Source: an uncultured Prevotella sp. (GTDB lineage Bacteria > Bacteroidota > Bacteroidia > Bacteroidales > Bacteroidaceae). Taken from it: DNA of 64,000 bases. The translations under genes and the position numbers were made by a program. Position 1 is the stretch's first letter. Each line of letters opens with the position of its first letter. The stretch is from assembly GCA_905234265.1 (NCBI GenBank), contig CAJOHJ010000003.1, positions 124,001-188,000 on the forward strand, given 5' to 3'. This document shows, piece by piece, positions 44,087-52,813 of this stretch. The notes beneath the pieces were generated by a model. It made no database searches and was not told the origin of the DNA. It was given only the letters and a program-made list of their open reading frames with translations.

Positions 44087-46534
44087 CTATCGCAGTTCAG
44101 CTCCCAGCTGCTTCTTCAGGTTGTCAATGAGCTTGTTCATGATAGCCTCTATCTGCTTGTCGCTCATGGTTTTCTCAGAGTCCTGCAGAATGAAGTTCAC
44201 GGCATACGACTTCTTGCCCTTCGGCAGCTTGTCGCCCTCATAGACATCGAAAAGCACTATCTTCTTGAGCAGCTTCTTCTCAGTCTGGCGGGCCACCTGC
44301 TCAATCTGTGCAAACTCTACCGTATCGTCGATGAGCAATGCCAGGTCGCGGCTTACTGCCGGATACTTGGAGATTTCCGTGTATTCAACTTTCTGCTTCT
44401 TGATGGCCTTCATCAAGGCTGTCCAGTTGAATTCTGCATAATATACCGTAGTGTCAATGTCGGCAGCCTTCTGCACGTTCCTGGCAATAATGCCCATTTC
44501 CAGCAGAGTCTTGCCGCCGCGGTTCTCGATAGTGAGTCCTGCCTGGAATATCGGGTTGCTGCTCTTCTTGCGCACCATCATTCCCGGCTGCATGCCTATC
44601 CTCTGAAGGATGTTGTCGACGTGAGCCGACAATTCAGCAAATATCGTCTCCTCCTTTGCATGCGCCCACGAGCCTTCCACGCGGTTGCCCGTCATCCACA
44701 ATGCCAGATGGTACTGCTCGCTGTAGGCCTGCATGGGGTTGTCATCGTTCTGCCTGTCTGCATCAAAGTGGTAGACGTTGCCGAATTCGAAGAACCTGCA
44801 GTTGGCATTCTTGCGCTTGGCGTTATGCTCAATGCTTTCCAGTCCGCCAAAGAGGAGGCTTTCACGCATCACGTTCAAATCGCTCGACAGCGGATTCATA
44901 ATGCTGACGACGGTCTTTGAGCCGGCATAGTATGCGCCCTTGGTGAGCGAGTTGTTCAATATCTCGTTGAAGCCGGCACCGACCAGCTGCTCTGAAACAA
45001 TGTTTGCCAGCTTGTGCTTGTAGTCTTCGTCGCCCTTTATCACGAGCGAGGACTTCAGCTGTGTGGGAATTTCCACATTGTTATATCCATAGATGCGCAG
45101 AATTTCCTCCACTACATCACACGGGCGTGTCACGTCAACACGATATGCCGGAACCTTAAGCGTCAGCCCCTGGCCGTTCTCGCCAAGTATTTCCATGTCG
45201 AGCGTCAGACATATCTGCTTCAGCGTAACCAGGTCGATATGCTTGCCTATGAGCGAGTCAACATAGTCGTATTTCAGGTCTACGATGGCATCCTCGATGC
45301 GCTCCGGATATACGTCCTTTATTTCCATCGACACCTTGCCGCCTGCAAGTTCCTTGCACAGGATGGCAGCATATTTCAGTGCCTCGATGGTGCCATTGGG
45401 GTCGACACCGCGCTCAAAGCGGAACGACGCGTCGGTGGACAGTCCGTGGCGGCGTGCAGACTTTCTGATCCATGTGGGATGGAAATATGCACTTTCCAGG
45501 ACTACGTTCTTTGTTGTCTCGTATGTTCCGCTGCCTTTGCCGCCGAAGACTCCGGCTATGCACATCGGCTCTTCAATGTTGCAGATGGCGAGGTCGCGGT
45601 CTGAGAGTTTGTGTTCCTGTCCGTCCAGTGTCTGGAAGGCAGTACCCTCCGGCATGGTCTTGACAACAATCTTGTGGCCTTTCACCATGTCTGCATCGAA
45701 GCAGTGCAGTGGCTGGCCGAGTGCCATCATGACATAGTTGGTTATGTCTACGATATTGTTGATTGGCCTTAGGCCGATAACCCTCAGTCTGTCTTGCAGC
45801 CATGCCGGCGACTCCTTGACGTCGCAACCGGTGATGCTCACGCAGGCATAGCGCTTGCAGGCTTCTGTGTTTTCTATTACGACGTCAATGGGCAGCGAAT
45901 TGTCGTCTACGGAGAACTCTGTCGTAGAGGGCTTGTGCATTGCCGTCTTGTATCCGTTCTGGCAGAGCCATGCATGAAGGTCGCGGGCAACACCCCAGTG
46001 CGACAGTGCGTCGGCACGGTTGGCCGTGATGTCGACCTCTATCAGCCAGTCACTCTCCAGATGATAGTATTCTGCTGCCGGAGTGCCGACGACGGCGTCG
46101 GAGGGCAGCACGATGATGCCGTCGTGAGAAGTGCCGACACCTATTTCGTCTTCAGCGCAAATCATGCCGAACGACTCTACGCCACGCAGCTTCGACTTCT
46201 TGATGACGAACTCCTTGTCGCCGTCGTAAAGCACGCATCCAAGGTCGGCAACTATCACTTTCTGGCCGGCGGCAACATTGGGCGCGCCGCAGACTATCTG
46301 CTGTGGCTCTCCCTTGCCCAGGTCGACGGTAGTGACATGCAGATGGTCGGAGTCCGGATGGTTTTCGCAAGTAAGCACTTCGCCTACAAACAAGCCTTTA
46401 AGGCCTCCCTTTATGCTCTGCACTTCCTCAAGGGCATCTACTTCAAGACCTGTCGACGTCAATGCATCGCAAACTTGCTGTGGGGTTAAATCAAAATCAA
46501 CGTATTCTTTTAACCACTTGTAAGATATGTTCAT
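44087..46534 (-). CDS. pheT: Phenylalanyl-tRNA synthetase beta subunit
   Basis: 815 residues, full length. The N-terminal region with tRNA-binding fold (GEVLTCENHPDSDHLHVTTVDLG), the B3/B4 editing domain (RYACVSITGCDV), B5 (ILRIYGYNNVEIPT) and the C-terminal ferredoxin-like anticodon domain (YPAVSRDLALLIDD) are all recognisable. The alpha subunit gene (pheS) is not in this window. A near-consensus promoter precedes it. Confidence 0.96.
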   Translation of the reverse strand: MNISYKWLKEYVDFDLTPQQVCDALTSTGLEVDALEEVQSIKGGLKGLFVGEVLTCENHPDSDHLHVTTVDLGKGEPQQIVCGAPNVAAGQKVIVADLGCVLYDGDKEFVIKKSKLRGVESFGMICAEDEIGVGTSHDGIIVLPSDAVVGTPAAEYYHLESDWLIEVDITANRADALSHWGVARDLHAWLCQNGYKTAMHKPSTTEFSVDDNSLPIDVVIENTEACKRYACVSITGCDVKESPAWLQDRLRVIGLRPINNIVDITNYVMMALGQPLHCFDADMVKGHKIVVKTMPEGTAFQTLDGQEHKLSDRDLAICNIEEPMCIAGVFGGKGSGTYETTKNVVLESAYFHPTWIRKSARRHGLSTDASFRFERGVDPNGTIEALKYAAILCKELAGGKVSMEIKDVYPERIEDAIVDLKYDYVDSLIGKHIDLVTLKQICLTLDMEILGENGQGLTLKVPAYRVDVTRPCDVVEEILRIYGYNNVEIPTQLKSSLVIKGDEDYKHKLANIVSEQLVGAGFNEILNNSLTKGAYYAGSKTVVSIMNPLSSDLNVMRESLLFGGLESIEHNAKRKNANCRFFEFGNVYHFDADRQNDDNPMQAYSEQYHLALWMTGNRVEGSWAHAKEETIFAELSAHVDNILQRIGMQPGMMVRKKSSNPIFQAGLTIENRGGKTLLEMGIIARNVQKAADIDTTVYYAEFNWTALMKAIKKQKVEYTEISKYPAVSRDLALLIDDTVEFAQIEQVARQTEKKLLKKIVLFDVYEGDKLPKGKKSYAVNFILQDSEKTMSDKQIEAIMNKLIDNLKKQLGAELR

Positions 46535-46569
46535 TTCTCAATAAAATAAATGTTTCAGAAAAAACAGTG

Positions 46570-46601
46570 CAAAAGTACTAAAACCTAATCAAACTACCAA
46601 A
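46570..46601 (-). promoter_or_regulatory. Promoter for pheT
   Basis: The minus strand has TTTG (plus-strand 46598-46601), 20 bases, then TACTTTTG (46570-46577). The leader to the ATG at 46534 is about 30 bases. Confidence 0.8.
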
Positions 46602-46658
46602 TTTATTATTCTGTTTTAGCTGTTATCAGACAATTAATCTTCTCTGCTCTGCATTTGC

Positions 46659-46793
46659 TGTTCACCAACAACATGCAGAGAAAAAAAATTATCTCCGTAA
46701 GATAATTTTGTAAGTCATTGAGATAGATTTTTATCTCCGTAAGATAATTTCGTAACATGCAGAGATAATTTCGTAACATGCAGAGATAATTCC
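46659..46793. repeat. 21-base tandem array, GATAATT family (array D)
   Basis: Contiguous 21-base units at 46680, 46701, 46722, 46743 and 46764, a partial one at 46785 that runs into the rnz stop codon, and a degenerate one at 46659. Units 46743 and 46764 are identical (GATAATTTCGTAACATG...). Two units carry the palindrome TTATCTCCGTAAGATAA across the unit boundary. Confidence 0.92.
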
Positions 46794-47726
46794 TCAGACG
46801 TCGAAGACATCGCCTTCGGCCGTAAGCCTGGAGTTCTCGAAAACCTCCTTGGCCTCACGCAGCAGCACCGTCTCGTCATCGTAACGCGATGAATAGTGGC
46901 CCAGCAGCAGCTGGCCGGCACCGGCATCGCGCGCTACGGTTGCAGCCTGTCGCGCCGTGCTGTGGAAGTACTTCTCGGCCATGGCGACATTGTCGTCGGC
47001 ATAAGTGCTTTCATGATAGACGGTATTGACACCAGCAATGGCCTCATGCAACGATGGCATATAGCGCGTGTCGCTGAGGTAGGCGTAGCTTCTGGGCTGG
47101 TCGGCGGGCCTGACAAGCTTGTCGTTGCTAACCGTCTCGCCGTCGGCAGTCATCCAGTCGGCACCGTTTTTGATATTGTCTGCCTGGCTGATGGGGATGC
47201 CGTAGAAGTCCATCATGTCGCGGCGTATATGCGGCCGCTGTGGCTTCTCGCGGAACAGGAAGCCACAGCAGCCGATGCGATGCTCCAGAGGAATTGTGGT
47301 TACGGTAAGGCTTCTGTCCTCATAGACAACCTTCTGCACACTGCTGTCCAACGGCACGCACTTGACGTCGAAGCCGAAGTCGCTCCGCCCGTGGCCGTCA
47401 CGGCAGAACACATTCATCTGGACTTCCAGCACCTCGAAGAGCTGGGCAGGGGCATAGACGGTCAGCGGTGCCGTGCGCCCCAGAAGGCCGAAGGTACTCA
47501 ACATGCCCATCAGTCCGAAACAGTGATCGCCATGCAGATGGCTGATGAATACGGCGCTGATCTTGGTAAACCTCAGCCGCGAGCGCCGCAGCTGCACCTG
47601 CGTACCCTCGCCGCAGTCGACGAGGAACAGCTTGCCCCTAACCTCTACCACCTGGGCAGAAGCATAGTGCCTAAGTGTCGGCAGTGCACTGCCGCAGCCT
47701 AATATGTGAATTCTGAATGGTTCCAC
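46794..47726 (-). CDS. rnz: Ribonuclease Z
   Basis: 310 residues, metallo-beta-lactamase fold. The HxHxDH motif is SHLHGDHCFGLMG, with further ligands in YLSDTRYMPSL and LGHYSSRY, and ILGCGSALPT at the N-terminus. It removes 3' trailers from tRNA precursors. The stop codon is the last base group of tandem array D. A lipocalin-like gene lies 30 bases upstream on the same strand. Confidence 0.94.
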   Translation of the reverse strand: MEPFRIHILGCGSALPTLRHYASAQVVEVRGKLFLVDCGEGTQVQLRRSRLRFTKISAVFISHLHGDHCFGLMGMLSTFGLLGRTAPLTVYAPAQLFEVLEVQMNVFCRDGHGRSDFGFDVKCVPLDSSVQKVVYEDRSLTVTTIPLEHRIGCCGFLFREKPQRPHIRRDMMDFYGIPISQADNIKNGADWMTADGETVSNDKLVRPADQPRSYAYLSDTRYMPSLHEAIAGVNTVYHESTYADDNVAMAEKYFHSTARQAATVARDAGAGQLLLGHYSSRYDDETVLLREAKEVFENSRLTAEGDVFDV

Positions 47727-47756
47727 GGTTATTACGCAAAACGGGCCATGCCTGGA

Positions 47757-48419
47757 CTACATCTGGAAATCGTCGAACGACGACTCTTCCAGCTCTACAT
47801 TGGAGCCATAGCTTGCCTTGGGCTTCTGCCTGCCGTACTCAAAAGTGTCTTCACTGTCCTTGAAGATTAATGAGTCGGGGCCAAGGGAGACTATGTCGTA
47901 ATAGTATGTCTCATCGTCTTCACTGCCACCTTCACGCACCAGGACTATCTCCAGCTGGCCCCTGTTCAGACGCCATGTCTTGTAGATAATTCCGTTATTG
48001 TCGATGCTCTCGACGACACCGCCTTCCTTGATGCTTATGCCCACTTCGTCACTGCCGTCAAGTGGATTGGGCATCACCCAGTTGCCAAGGAGCGTCATCT
48101 GGTTGATTACCATCTCGGCCTTGGTCTTGTCGGCATTGGGCAATACGGCCATGCGGTCGCCGGCATGAATGCCGCCATACACCTTGCCGTTATCACGGGC
48201 ATCGGAAATGTCGATGCTCAGCGTGTCGCCAACGTCGGTGATGAGCTGCAAGGTGTTCATTGCCGTTGCCTCACCGCAAACGCCATATATCGTCGGGTCT
48301 ATCTGCGAGATGCGTGCCGAGTCGCCGTCGTCGAACGGCACCTTCTGAGTCTTGCCGCCGCAGGATGAAATAACGAGCAATGCCACTGCGGCCACCGATG
48401 CTATCAATAAGTTCTTCAT
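47757..48419 (-). CDS. Lipocalin-like lipoprotein, 220 aa
   Basis: A lipoprotein signal ends LLVISSCGG, with the lipidated Cys at about residue 20. The mature part has GNWVMPNPLDGSDEVGISI and YKTWRLNRGQLEIVLV, the strand pattern of small Bacteroidetes lipocalin-like proteins. The C-terminus is acidic (NVELEESSFDDFQM). Ligand unknown. It sits between mazG and rnz on the same strand, close enough for co-transcription. Confidence 0.75.
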   Translation of the reverse strand: MKNLLIASVAAVALLVISSCGGKTQKVPFDDGDSARISQIDPTIYGVCGEATAMNTLQLITDVGDTLSIDISDARDNGKVYGGIHAGDRMAVLPNADKTKAEMVINQMTLLGNWVMPNPLDGSDEVGISIKEGGVVESIDNNGIIYKTWRLNRGQLEIVLVREGGSEDDETYYYDIVSLGPDSLIFKDSEDTFEYGRQKPKASYGSNVELEESSFDDFQM

Positions 48420-48495
48420 AATAGTAATGTTTTGTTTATATACGTTTATTGCAAAATTTTATTTCATACGCGCCTCTGCCGTCGGTGACAGGCCT

Positions 48496-49287
48496 TCAGG
48501 CATCTGCCTCTTGGCTCTTCGCCTCGTTCCAGAGACGGTCCATCTCTTCCAGCGACATGTCTGCAAGAGGACGCCCCTGCTTGAGGCTATGGTCTTCAAT
48601 GTAGTTAAAGCGGCGGATGAACTTCTGGTTGGCCTTTTCCAGAGCATTGTCAGGATTGATGTGGTAGAGGCGTGCAGCGTTGATCAGAGAGAACAGGAAG
48701 TCGCCGAATTCGGCCTCTGCCTTTTCCTTGTCGGCAGCCTCAAGCTCTGCCTCCAGCTCGCCAAGCTCTTCACGCACCTTGTCCCACACGTCACGGCGTT
48801 CTTCCCAGTCGAAACCGACATTGCGGGCTTTGTCCTGTATCCTGTAGGACTTTATAAGCGAAGGCAGGGAAGCCGGAACACCCGACAGAACGCGCTTGTT
48901 GCCGTCCTTCTCCTTGAGTTTTATCTGCTCCCAAGTCTCAAGAACCTGCTGGACACTGTTGGCAACAGCCTCGCCATAGACATGTGGATGGCGGAAAATC
49001 AGTTTGTCGCAGAGCTTGTTGCAGACATCGGCTACGTCGAAAGTTTCCTTTTCCTCGCCGATTTTAGCATAGAAGCAGACATGCAGAAGCACGTCGCCAA
49101 GTTCCTTGCAAATCTCTTTTTGGTCGTCGCGAATCAAGGCGTCGCAAAGTTCGTAGGTCTCCTCTATCGTATTTGGCCGCAGACTCTCGTTAGTCTGCTT
49201 GCGGTCCCAAGGACATTCCTTGCGCAGGCGGTCGAGTACGTCCAACAGCCTGCCGAAAGCCTCCATTTTCTCTTCTCGTGTATGCAT
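48496..49287 (-). CDS. mazG: Nucleoside triphosphate pyrophosphohydrolase
   Basis: 263 residues, two MazG domains. Domain 1 has CPWDRKQTNESLRPNTIEETYEL and the metal ligands in ELGDVLLHVCFYAK. Domain 2 has ELGELEAELEAADKEKAEAEFGDFLFSLIN (quoted in part: EAEFGDFLFSLIN). It hydrolyses house-cleaning NTPs. It begins 36 bases downstream of nspC on the same strand. Confidence 0.94.
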   Translation of the reverse strand: MHTREEKMEAFGRLLDVLDRLRKECPWDRKQTNESLRPNTIEETYELCDALIRDDQKEICKELGDVLLHVCFYAKIGEEKETFDVADVCNKLCDKLIFRHPHVYGEAVANSVQQVLETWEQIKLKEKDGNKRVLSGVPASLPSLIKSYRIQDKARNVGFDWEERRDVWDKVREELGELEAELEAADKEKAEAEFGDFLFSLINAARLYHINPDNALEKANQKFIRRFNYIEDHSLKQGRPLADMSLEEMDRLWNEAKSQEADA

Positions 49288-49323
49288 ATATATAATAATG
49301 TGTCTGTTTGTCTGCCGGCAGTG

Positions 49324-50445
49324 TCAGTCCATGCGGTCGCGATAGTCTTCGTAAGTATACCTGCGCAGCGTTTCCTCGCTGCCGTCAAGGCGGCGGATGG
49401 CTATCGACGGATGGGTAATGCCGTTAAACGTATTTGTCTTTACTGTTGTATAGTGTATCATGTCTTCAAACACTATCCGGTCGCCGACATGCAGTTCCCT
49501 GTCAAACTGCCAGTAGCCCATGAAGTCGCCGCTAAGGCAGCTGTTGCCGCCAAGCCTGTAGCAGGAGGCACTGCCGTCGACAGCCTCGTCGGTGTGTACG
49601 GCACCTCGGACAGCCGGAAAGTAGGGCATCTCAAGGCAGTCGGGCATGTGGCATGTGAAGCTGACATCAAGAATAGCCGTCTTGATATGATTGTCTTCAA
49701 CTATGTCGATAACGCTGGCCACCAGTTCGCCAGTCTGCCAGGCAAAGGCACTCCCAGGTTCGAAAATCACCTTCAGGTGCGGCCATCGCTCATGAAATCC
49801 GGCCATCAGCTCCACCAGCAGGTCTATGTCATAATCACGGCGTGTCAGCAAATGACCGCCTCCAAAGTTTATCCATTCTATCTGGGGCAGCCATCTGCCG
49901 AACTTGTCTTCGATATGCTTCAGTGTGCGCTGGAAGACGTCTGAGCCGTTCTCGCAGTGGCAGTGGCAGTGAAAGCCCCTGATGTCAGCAGGAAGCACGG
50001 AAGGCAGCTGGTCGGCAGATATGCCGAAGCGCGTGCCAGGGGCGCATGGATTATACAGCAGCGTCTCCACTTCTGAATACTCCGGATTTATCCTAATGCC
50101 TATAGAGCAGTCTTTTGCCCTTGTGTGCAGGCGTTCGTACTGGGAAAGGGAATTGAAAGTCAGATGACTGGAGCAGGCTGCGATTTCGTCAAACTCGTCA
50201 TCCTTATATGCCGGGGAATATGTATGCGACTTGGCGCCGAATTCTTCAAAGGCAAGCCTGGCTTCCCATAGCGAGCTTGCAGTGGTCGAACGGATGTATT
50301 CACGGAATATGGGGAACGTCTTCCACAATGCAAATGCCTTGAAGGCCAATATCCACTCAGAGTCCGTCTGCTGCGCAACACGCCTGATCAGCTGCAGGTT
50401 GTTCCGCAGGCGCTGCTCGTCTAAAATATAATATGGTGTGTTCAT
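49324..50445 (-). CDS. nspC: Carboxynorspermidine decarboxylase
   Basis: 373 residues from the ATG at 50445 (MNTPYYILDEQRLRNNL). PLP-dependent, fold III decarboxylase. The PLP lysine is in SEWILAFKAFALWKTFP, INFGGGHLLTRRDYD forms the phosphate-binding loop, and PGSAFAWQTGELVASV and NSCLSGDFMGYW carry later conserved residues. It makes norspermidine or spermidine in the alternative polyamine pathway. The usual partner, carboxynorspermidine synthase, is not in this window. The upstream nitrilase gene ends four bases before this start. Confidence 0.93.
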   Translation of the reverse strand: MNTPYYILDEQRLRNNLQLIRRVAQQTDSEWILAFKAFALWKTFPIFREYIRSTTASSLWEARLAFEEFGAKSHTYSPAYKDDEFDEIAACSSHLTFNSLSQYERLHTRAKDCSIGIRINPEYSEVETLLYNPCAPGTRFGISADQLPSVLPADIRGFHCHCHCENGSDVFQRTLKHIEDKFGRWLPQIEWINFGGGHLLTRRDYDIDLLVELMAGFHERWPHLKVIFEPGSAFAWQTGELVASVIDIVEDNHIKTAILDVSFTCHMPDCLEMPYFPAVRGAVHTDEAVDGSASCYRLGGNSCLSGDFMGYWQFDRELHVGDRIVFEDMIHYTTVKTNTFNGITHPSIAIRRLDGSEETLRRYTYEDYRDRMD

Positions 50446-50449
50446 TGTC

Positions 50450-51238
50450 TCAAGGCTTGCATCCGTAGTAAAAATTATCACCGTCGGCCAGCACATTGAA
50501 CTTATTCCTGCGCCGCACCAGTTCGTCAATGTCCAGATGTGCCGTCAGAACTTCTTCTTGTCCAGAAGCGTTTGCTGCTGCAACTACGTTCCCTATGGGA
50601 TCGATAACGGCAGTCTCACCAATGTAGTTACACATCAGGTCCTGCCCTACTCTGTTTGCTGCAATCACGTAGCACTGGTTTTCTATGGCCCTGGCACGTG
50701 GAAGAACCTGCCACGCCGACTGCCGGGAGTCAGGCCAGTTGGCCACTATGATTATGGCATCAAACTCACGCCCAGTGGTATAGCGGCACCATCCGGGAAA
50801 ACGCAGGTCATAGCATGTAAGAAGAAGAAATCTGACTCCCCTGTATTCTACAATGACATGCTCGTTGCCGGGAACATAATACTTATCTTCCTGCCCGTAG
50901 GAGAACAAATGGTGCTTATCGTAGAACACCGTCTTCCCACTGCAGCCGTCGACAAAATAATGGCGGTTACGGAAAGTCCCGTCAGGCAATCTTATCGCCA
51001 GACTGCCGGAAATGGCACACTGACGGTCACGCGCTGTCTGCTCCATCCACAGCAATGCAGCATTGTGTTCAGAGTCGTGGGCTATCTTGTGTGGCTCCGT
51101 GGCAAATCCGGTACTCCACATTTCAGGCAGCACATAGACGTCAGCACTGCCGGAACTGGCTACCAGCGATGCAGCATTGCGAATGTTGTATTCAGCATCT
51201 GCCCATTTTATGTCTGTCTGTAATAGGGAAACTTTCAA
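50450..51238 (-). CDS. Nitrilase-superfamily amidase (omega-amidase type)
   Basis: 262 residues. The Glu-Lys-Cys triad is visible in VLPEMWSTGF (Glu), FYDKHHLFSYG (Lys) and LLTCYDLRFPGW (Cys). YafV/omega-amidase relatives hydrolyse 2-oxoglutaramate or 2-oxosuccinamate as metabolite repair. Its start overlaps the upstream lipoprotein gene by four bases and its stop is four bases before nspC, so the three form a tight unit. Possibly the amidase acts on a polyamine-related amide, but that is a guess from position. Confidence 0.88.
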   Translation of the reverse strand: MKVSLLQTDIKWADAEYNIRNAASLVASSGSADVYVLPEMWSTGFATEPHKIAHDSEHNAALLWMEQTARDRQCAISGSLAIRLPDGTFRNRHYFVDGCSGKTVFYDKHHLFSYGQEDKYYVPGNEHVIVEYRGVRFLLLTCYDLRFPGWCRYTTGREFDAIIIVANWPDSRQSAWQVLPRARAIENQCYVIAANRVGQDLMCNYIGETAVIDPIGNVVAAANASGQEEVLTAHLDIDELVRRRNKFNVLADGDNFYYGCKP

Positions 51239-52032
51239 TACTCTTTGATTTTTGTTGTCAGCCTGCCGTCCCTGCTGACTATGTTAGCAATGACATAGCT
51301 TGTGGCTTCGTTGGGAACGCACAGATGGGCATTGAAATGGAAGCCTTCACCGTCAGAGAACTCATATATCATGTCATTCAGTATGGCATTGGCAAGGAAT
51401 TCTTCAGGGACAAGCTTGGCATACTGCTGCTTCCTGATGTCTCTTGAGAACACCTGCTGACTGCCTTTGAAAACACTGACGTGAACTATGTTGTCATAAT
51501 ATACCTGGTCAACCATAATGCCGTCATCGTTAAGCTGACGGCTAACAACCTTATATCGCGTAGGGTTGATTGCTGTGTAGCAATGGTATCTCTGCCCTTC
51601 GAGGAACACAACAGTGTCGCGCTTCAAGACTTCTGTGAGAGTCTGAATGACTGGTGCAGAACGCTGGAAGACATCGTCAGCATCCAACTGCTGCTTCTCT
51701 AACTTTATGGCTTCACCGTTGCTGTTCTCGAACCAAAGCAGGTGTTCCGACTGCTTTGATATATGATAGCCTGCCGAAGTGCCTATATAGATGGTGTCAT
51801 CCACTATCTTGAAATAAGAGGGCAGCGAAACAGTGTCAGGATAATACACCGTATCGCCCTGAACCTTGAAAAACACTTCCTCGGTATCCTGATTAAGCCA
51901 GACACCCTGCAACAGAGCCTTGGCTTCCCTGCTTTCCTTGCGCTCCTGACTGCCATTCGCGGAGTTTCTGCACCCTGCAAACAACATGACAAGCACAAGC
52001 ATGATACTCAAAGAAACTGACAGCCTGTTCAT
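51235..52032 (-). CDS. Lipoprotein, 265 aa, DUF4738-like
   Basis: Signal sequence with lipobox LVMLFAGCRNS, Cys at about residue 21. The mature part opens with a lipocalin-like segment (LLQGVWLNQDTEEVFFKVQGDTVYY, quoted in part LLQGVWLNQDTEEVFF), followed by a second half with RYHCYTAINPTRYKVVSRQL. It resembles DUF4738 proteins of Bacteroidetes; function unknown. It overlaps the amidase gene by four bases. Confidence 0.7.
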   Translation of the reverse strand: MNRLSVSLSIMLVLVMLFAGCRNSANGSQERKESREAKALLQGVWLNQDTEEVFFKVQGDTVYYPDTVSLPSYFKIVDDTIYIGTSAGYHISKQSEHLLWFENSNGEAIKLEKQQLDADDVFQRSAPVIQTLTEVLKRDTVVFLEGQRYHCYTAINPTRYKVVSRQLNDDGIMVDQVYYDNIVHVSVFKGSQQVFSRDIRKQQYAKLVPEEFLANAILNDMIYEFSDGEGFHFNAHLCVPNEATSYVIANIVSRDGRLTTKIKEY

Positions 52033-52131
52033 CTTTTAACCTTTTATAAACAAATAGCCTATTACTTATATGGAAAAGCGCATAAGTTTCACACACAAAA
52101 CCAATAATCTATTCAATAAGCCTGCTGCTCG

Positions 52132-52680
52132 TCAATCAAAGACTTCTGCATCCTTGAGGTATGGCAGCTTATGATCCTTCTCGCTTGTCAGCACTCGGTC
52201 CATGTCTATCGGCCAGTCAATGCCCACCTGCGGGTCGTCCCATCTGATGCCGCCGTCAGCCTGAGGGGCGTAGACGTTGTCAACCTTATATGTGAAGATT
52301 GCCTCCTCACTCAGCACCAGGAAGCCATGCGCGAAACCACGGGGAATGAAGAACTGCCGCTTGTTGTCTTCGCTAAGCTCCACCATTACATGCTGGCCAA
52401 ATGTCTTGCTTGACTTCCGCAAGTCCACGGCAACGTCAACCACCTTGCCTTTAATGACCCTTACAAGCTTTGCCTGCGACCACTCTCCCTTCTGGAAATG
52501 CAAGCCGCGCAAAACTCCGTAAGAGGACTTGGATTCATTATCTTGCACGAAATGTATATCGCCGATGTTGCTCTTGAACTCGTCTTCCTTCCAGGCCTCA
52601 AAGAAATATCCTCTCGCATCATTAAAGACCTTTGGCTCAATGACATACACCCCTTCAATCTCTGTTTTCTTAAAAATCAT
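52132..52680 (-). CDS. rfbC: dTDP-4-dehydrorhamnose 3,5-epimerase
   Basis: 182 residues, cupin-like RmlC. Motifs are YFFEAWKEDEF, the catalytic His in VLRGLHFQKGEWSQAKLVRV, and FIPRGFAHGFLVLSEEA. It supplies dTDP-L-rhamnose for surface glycans. The other rml genes are not in this window. The 98 bases to the next gene (52033-52131) hold no feature I recognise. Confidence 0.95.
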   Translation of the reverse strand: MIFKKTEIEGVYVIEPKVFNDARGYFFEAWKEDEFKSNIGDIHFVQDNESKSSYGVLRGLHFQKGEWSQAKLVRVIKGKVVDVAVDLRKSSKTFGQHVMVELSEDNKRQFFIPRGFAHGFLVLSEEAIFTYKVDNVYAPQADGGIRWDDPQVGIDWPIDMDRVLTSEKDHKLPYLKDAEVFD

Positions 52681-52708
52681 AGCGCCTAAACTTTAGTTTA
52701 TAACGATG

Positions 52709-52716
52709 CAAAATTA
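52709..52716 (-). promoter_or_regulatory. Promoter -7 box for rfbC
   Basis: The minus strand reads TAATTTTG, 28 bases before the rfbC ATG. It is one arm of a 15-base inverted repeat shared with the divergent promoter at 52802. Confidence 0.65.
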
Positions 52717-52779
52717 CAAAATATATTCTGTTTAGAGATAGTTTTTTGCCTTTTTCTGAAATTTTTATAAGCTTTTTTA

Positions 52780-52809
52780 TTTGTCGTTTCAAAAAAAAAC
52801 GTAATTTTG
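52780..52809 (+). promoter_or_regulatory. Promoter for the HU/SPOR gene, almost leaderless
   Basis: TTTG at 52780-52783, 18 bases, then TAATTTTG at 52802-52809. Only four bases separate the box from the GTG start at 52814. Confidence 0.75.
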
Positions 52810-52813
52810 CATC

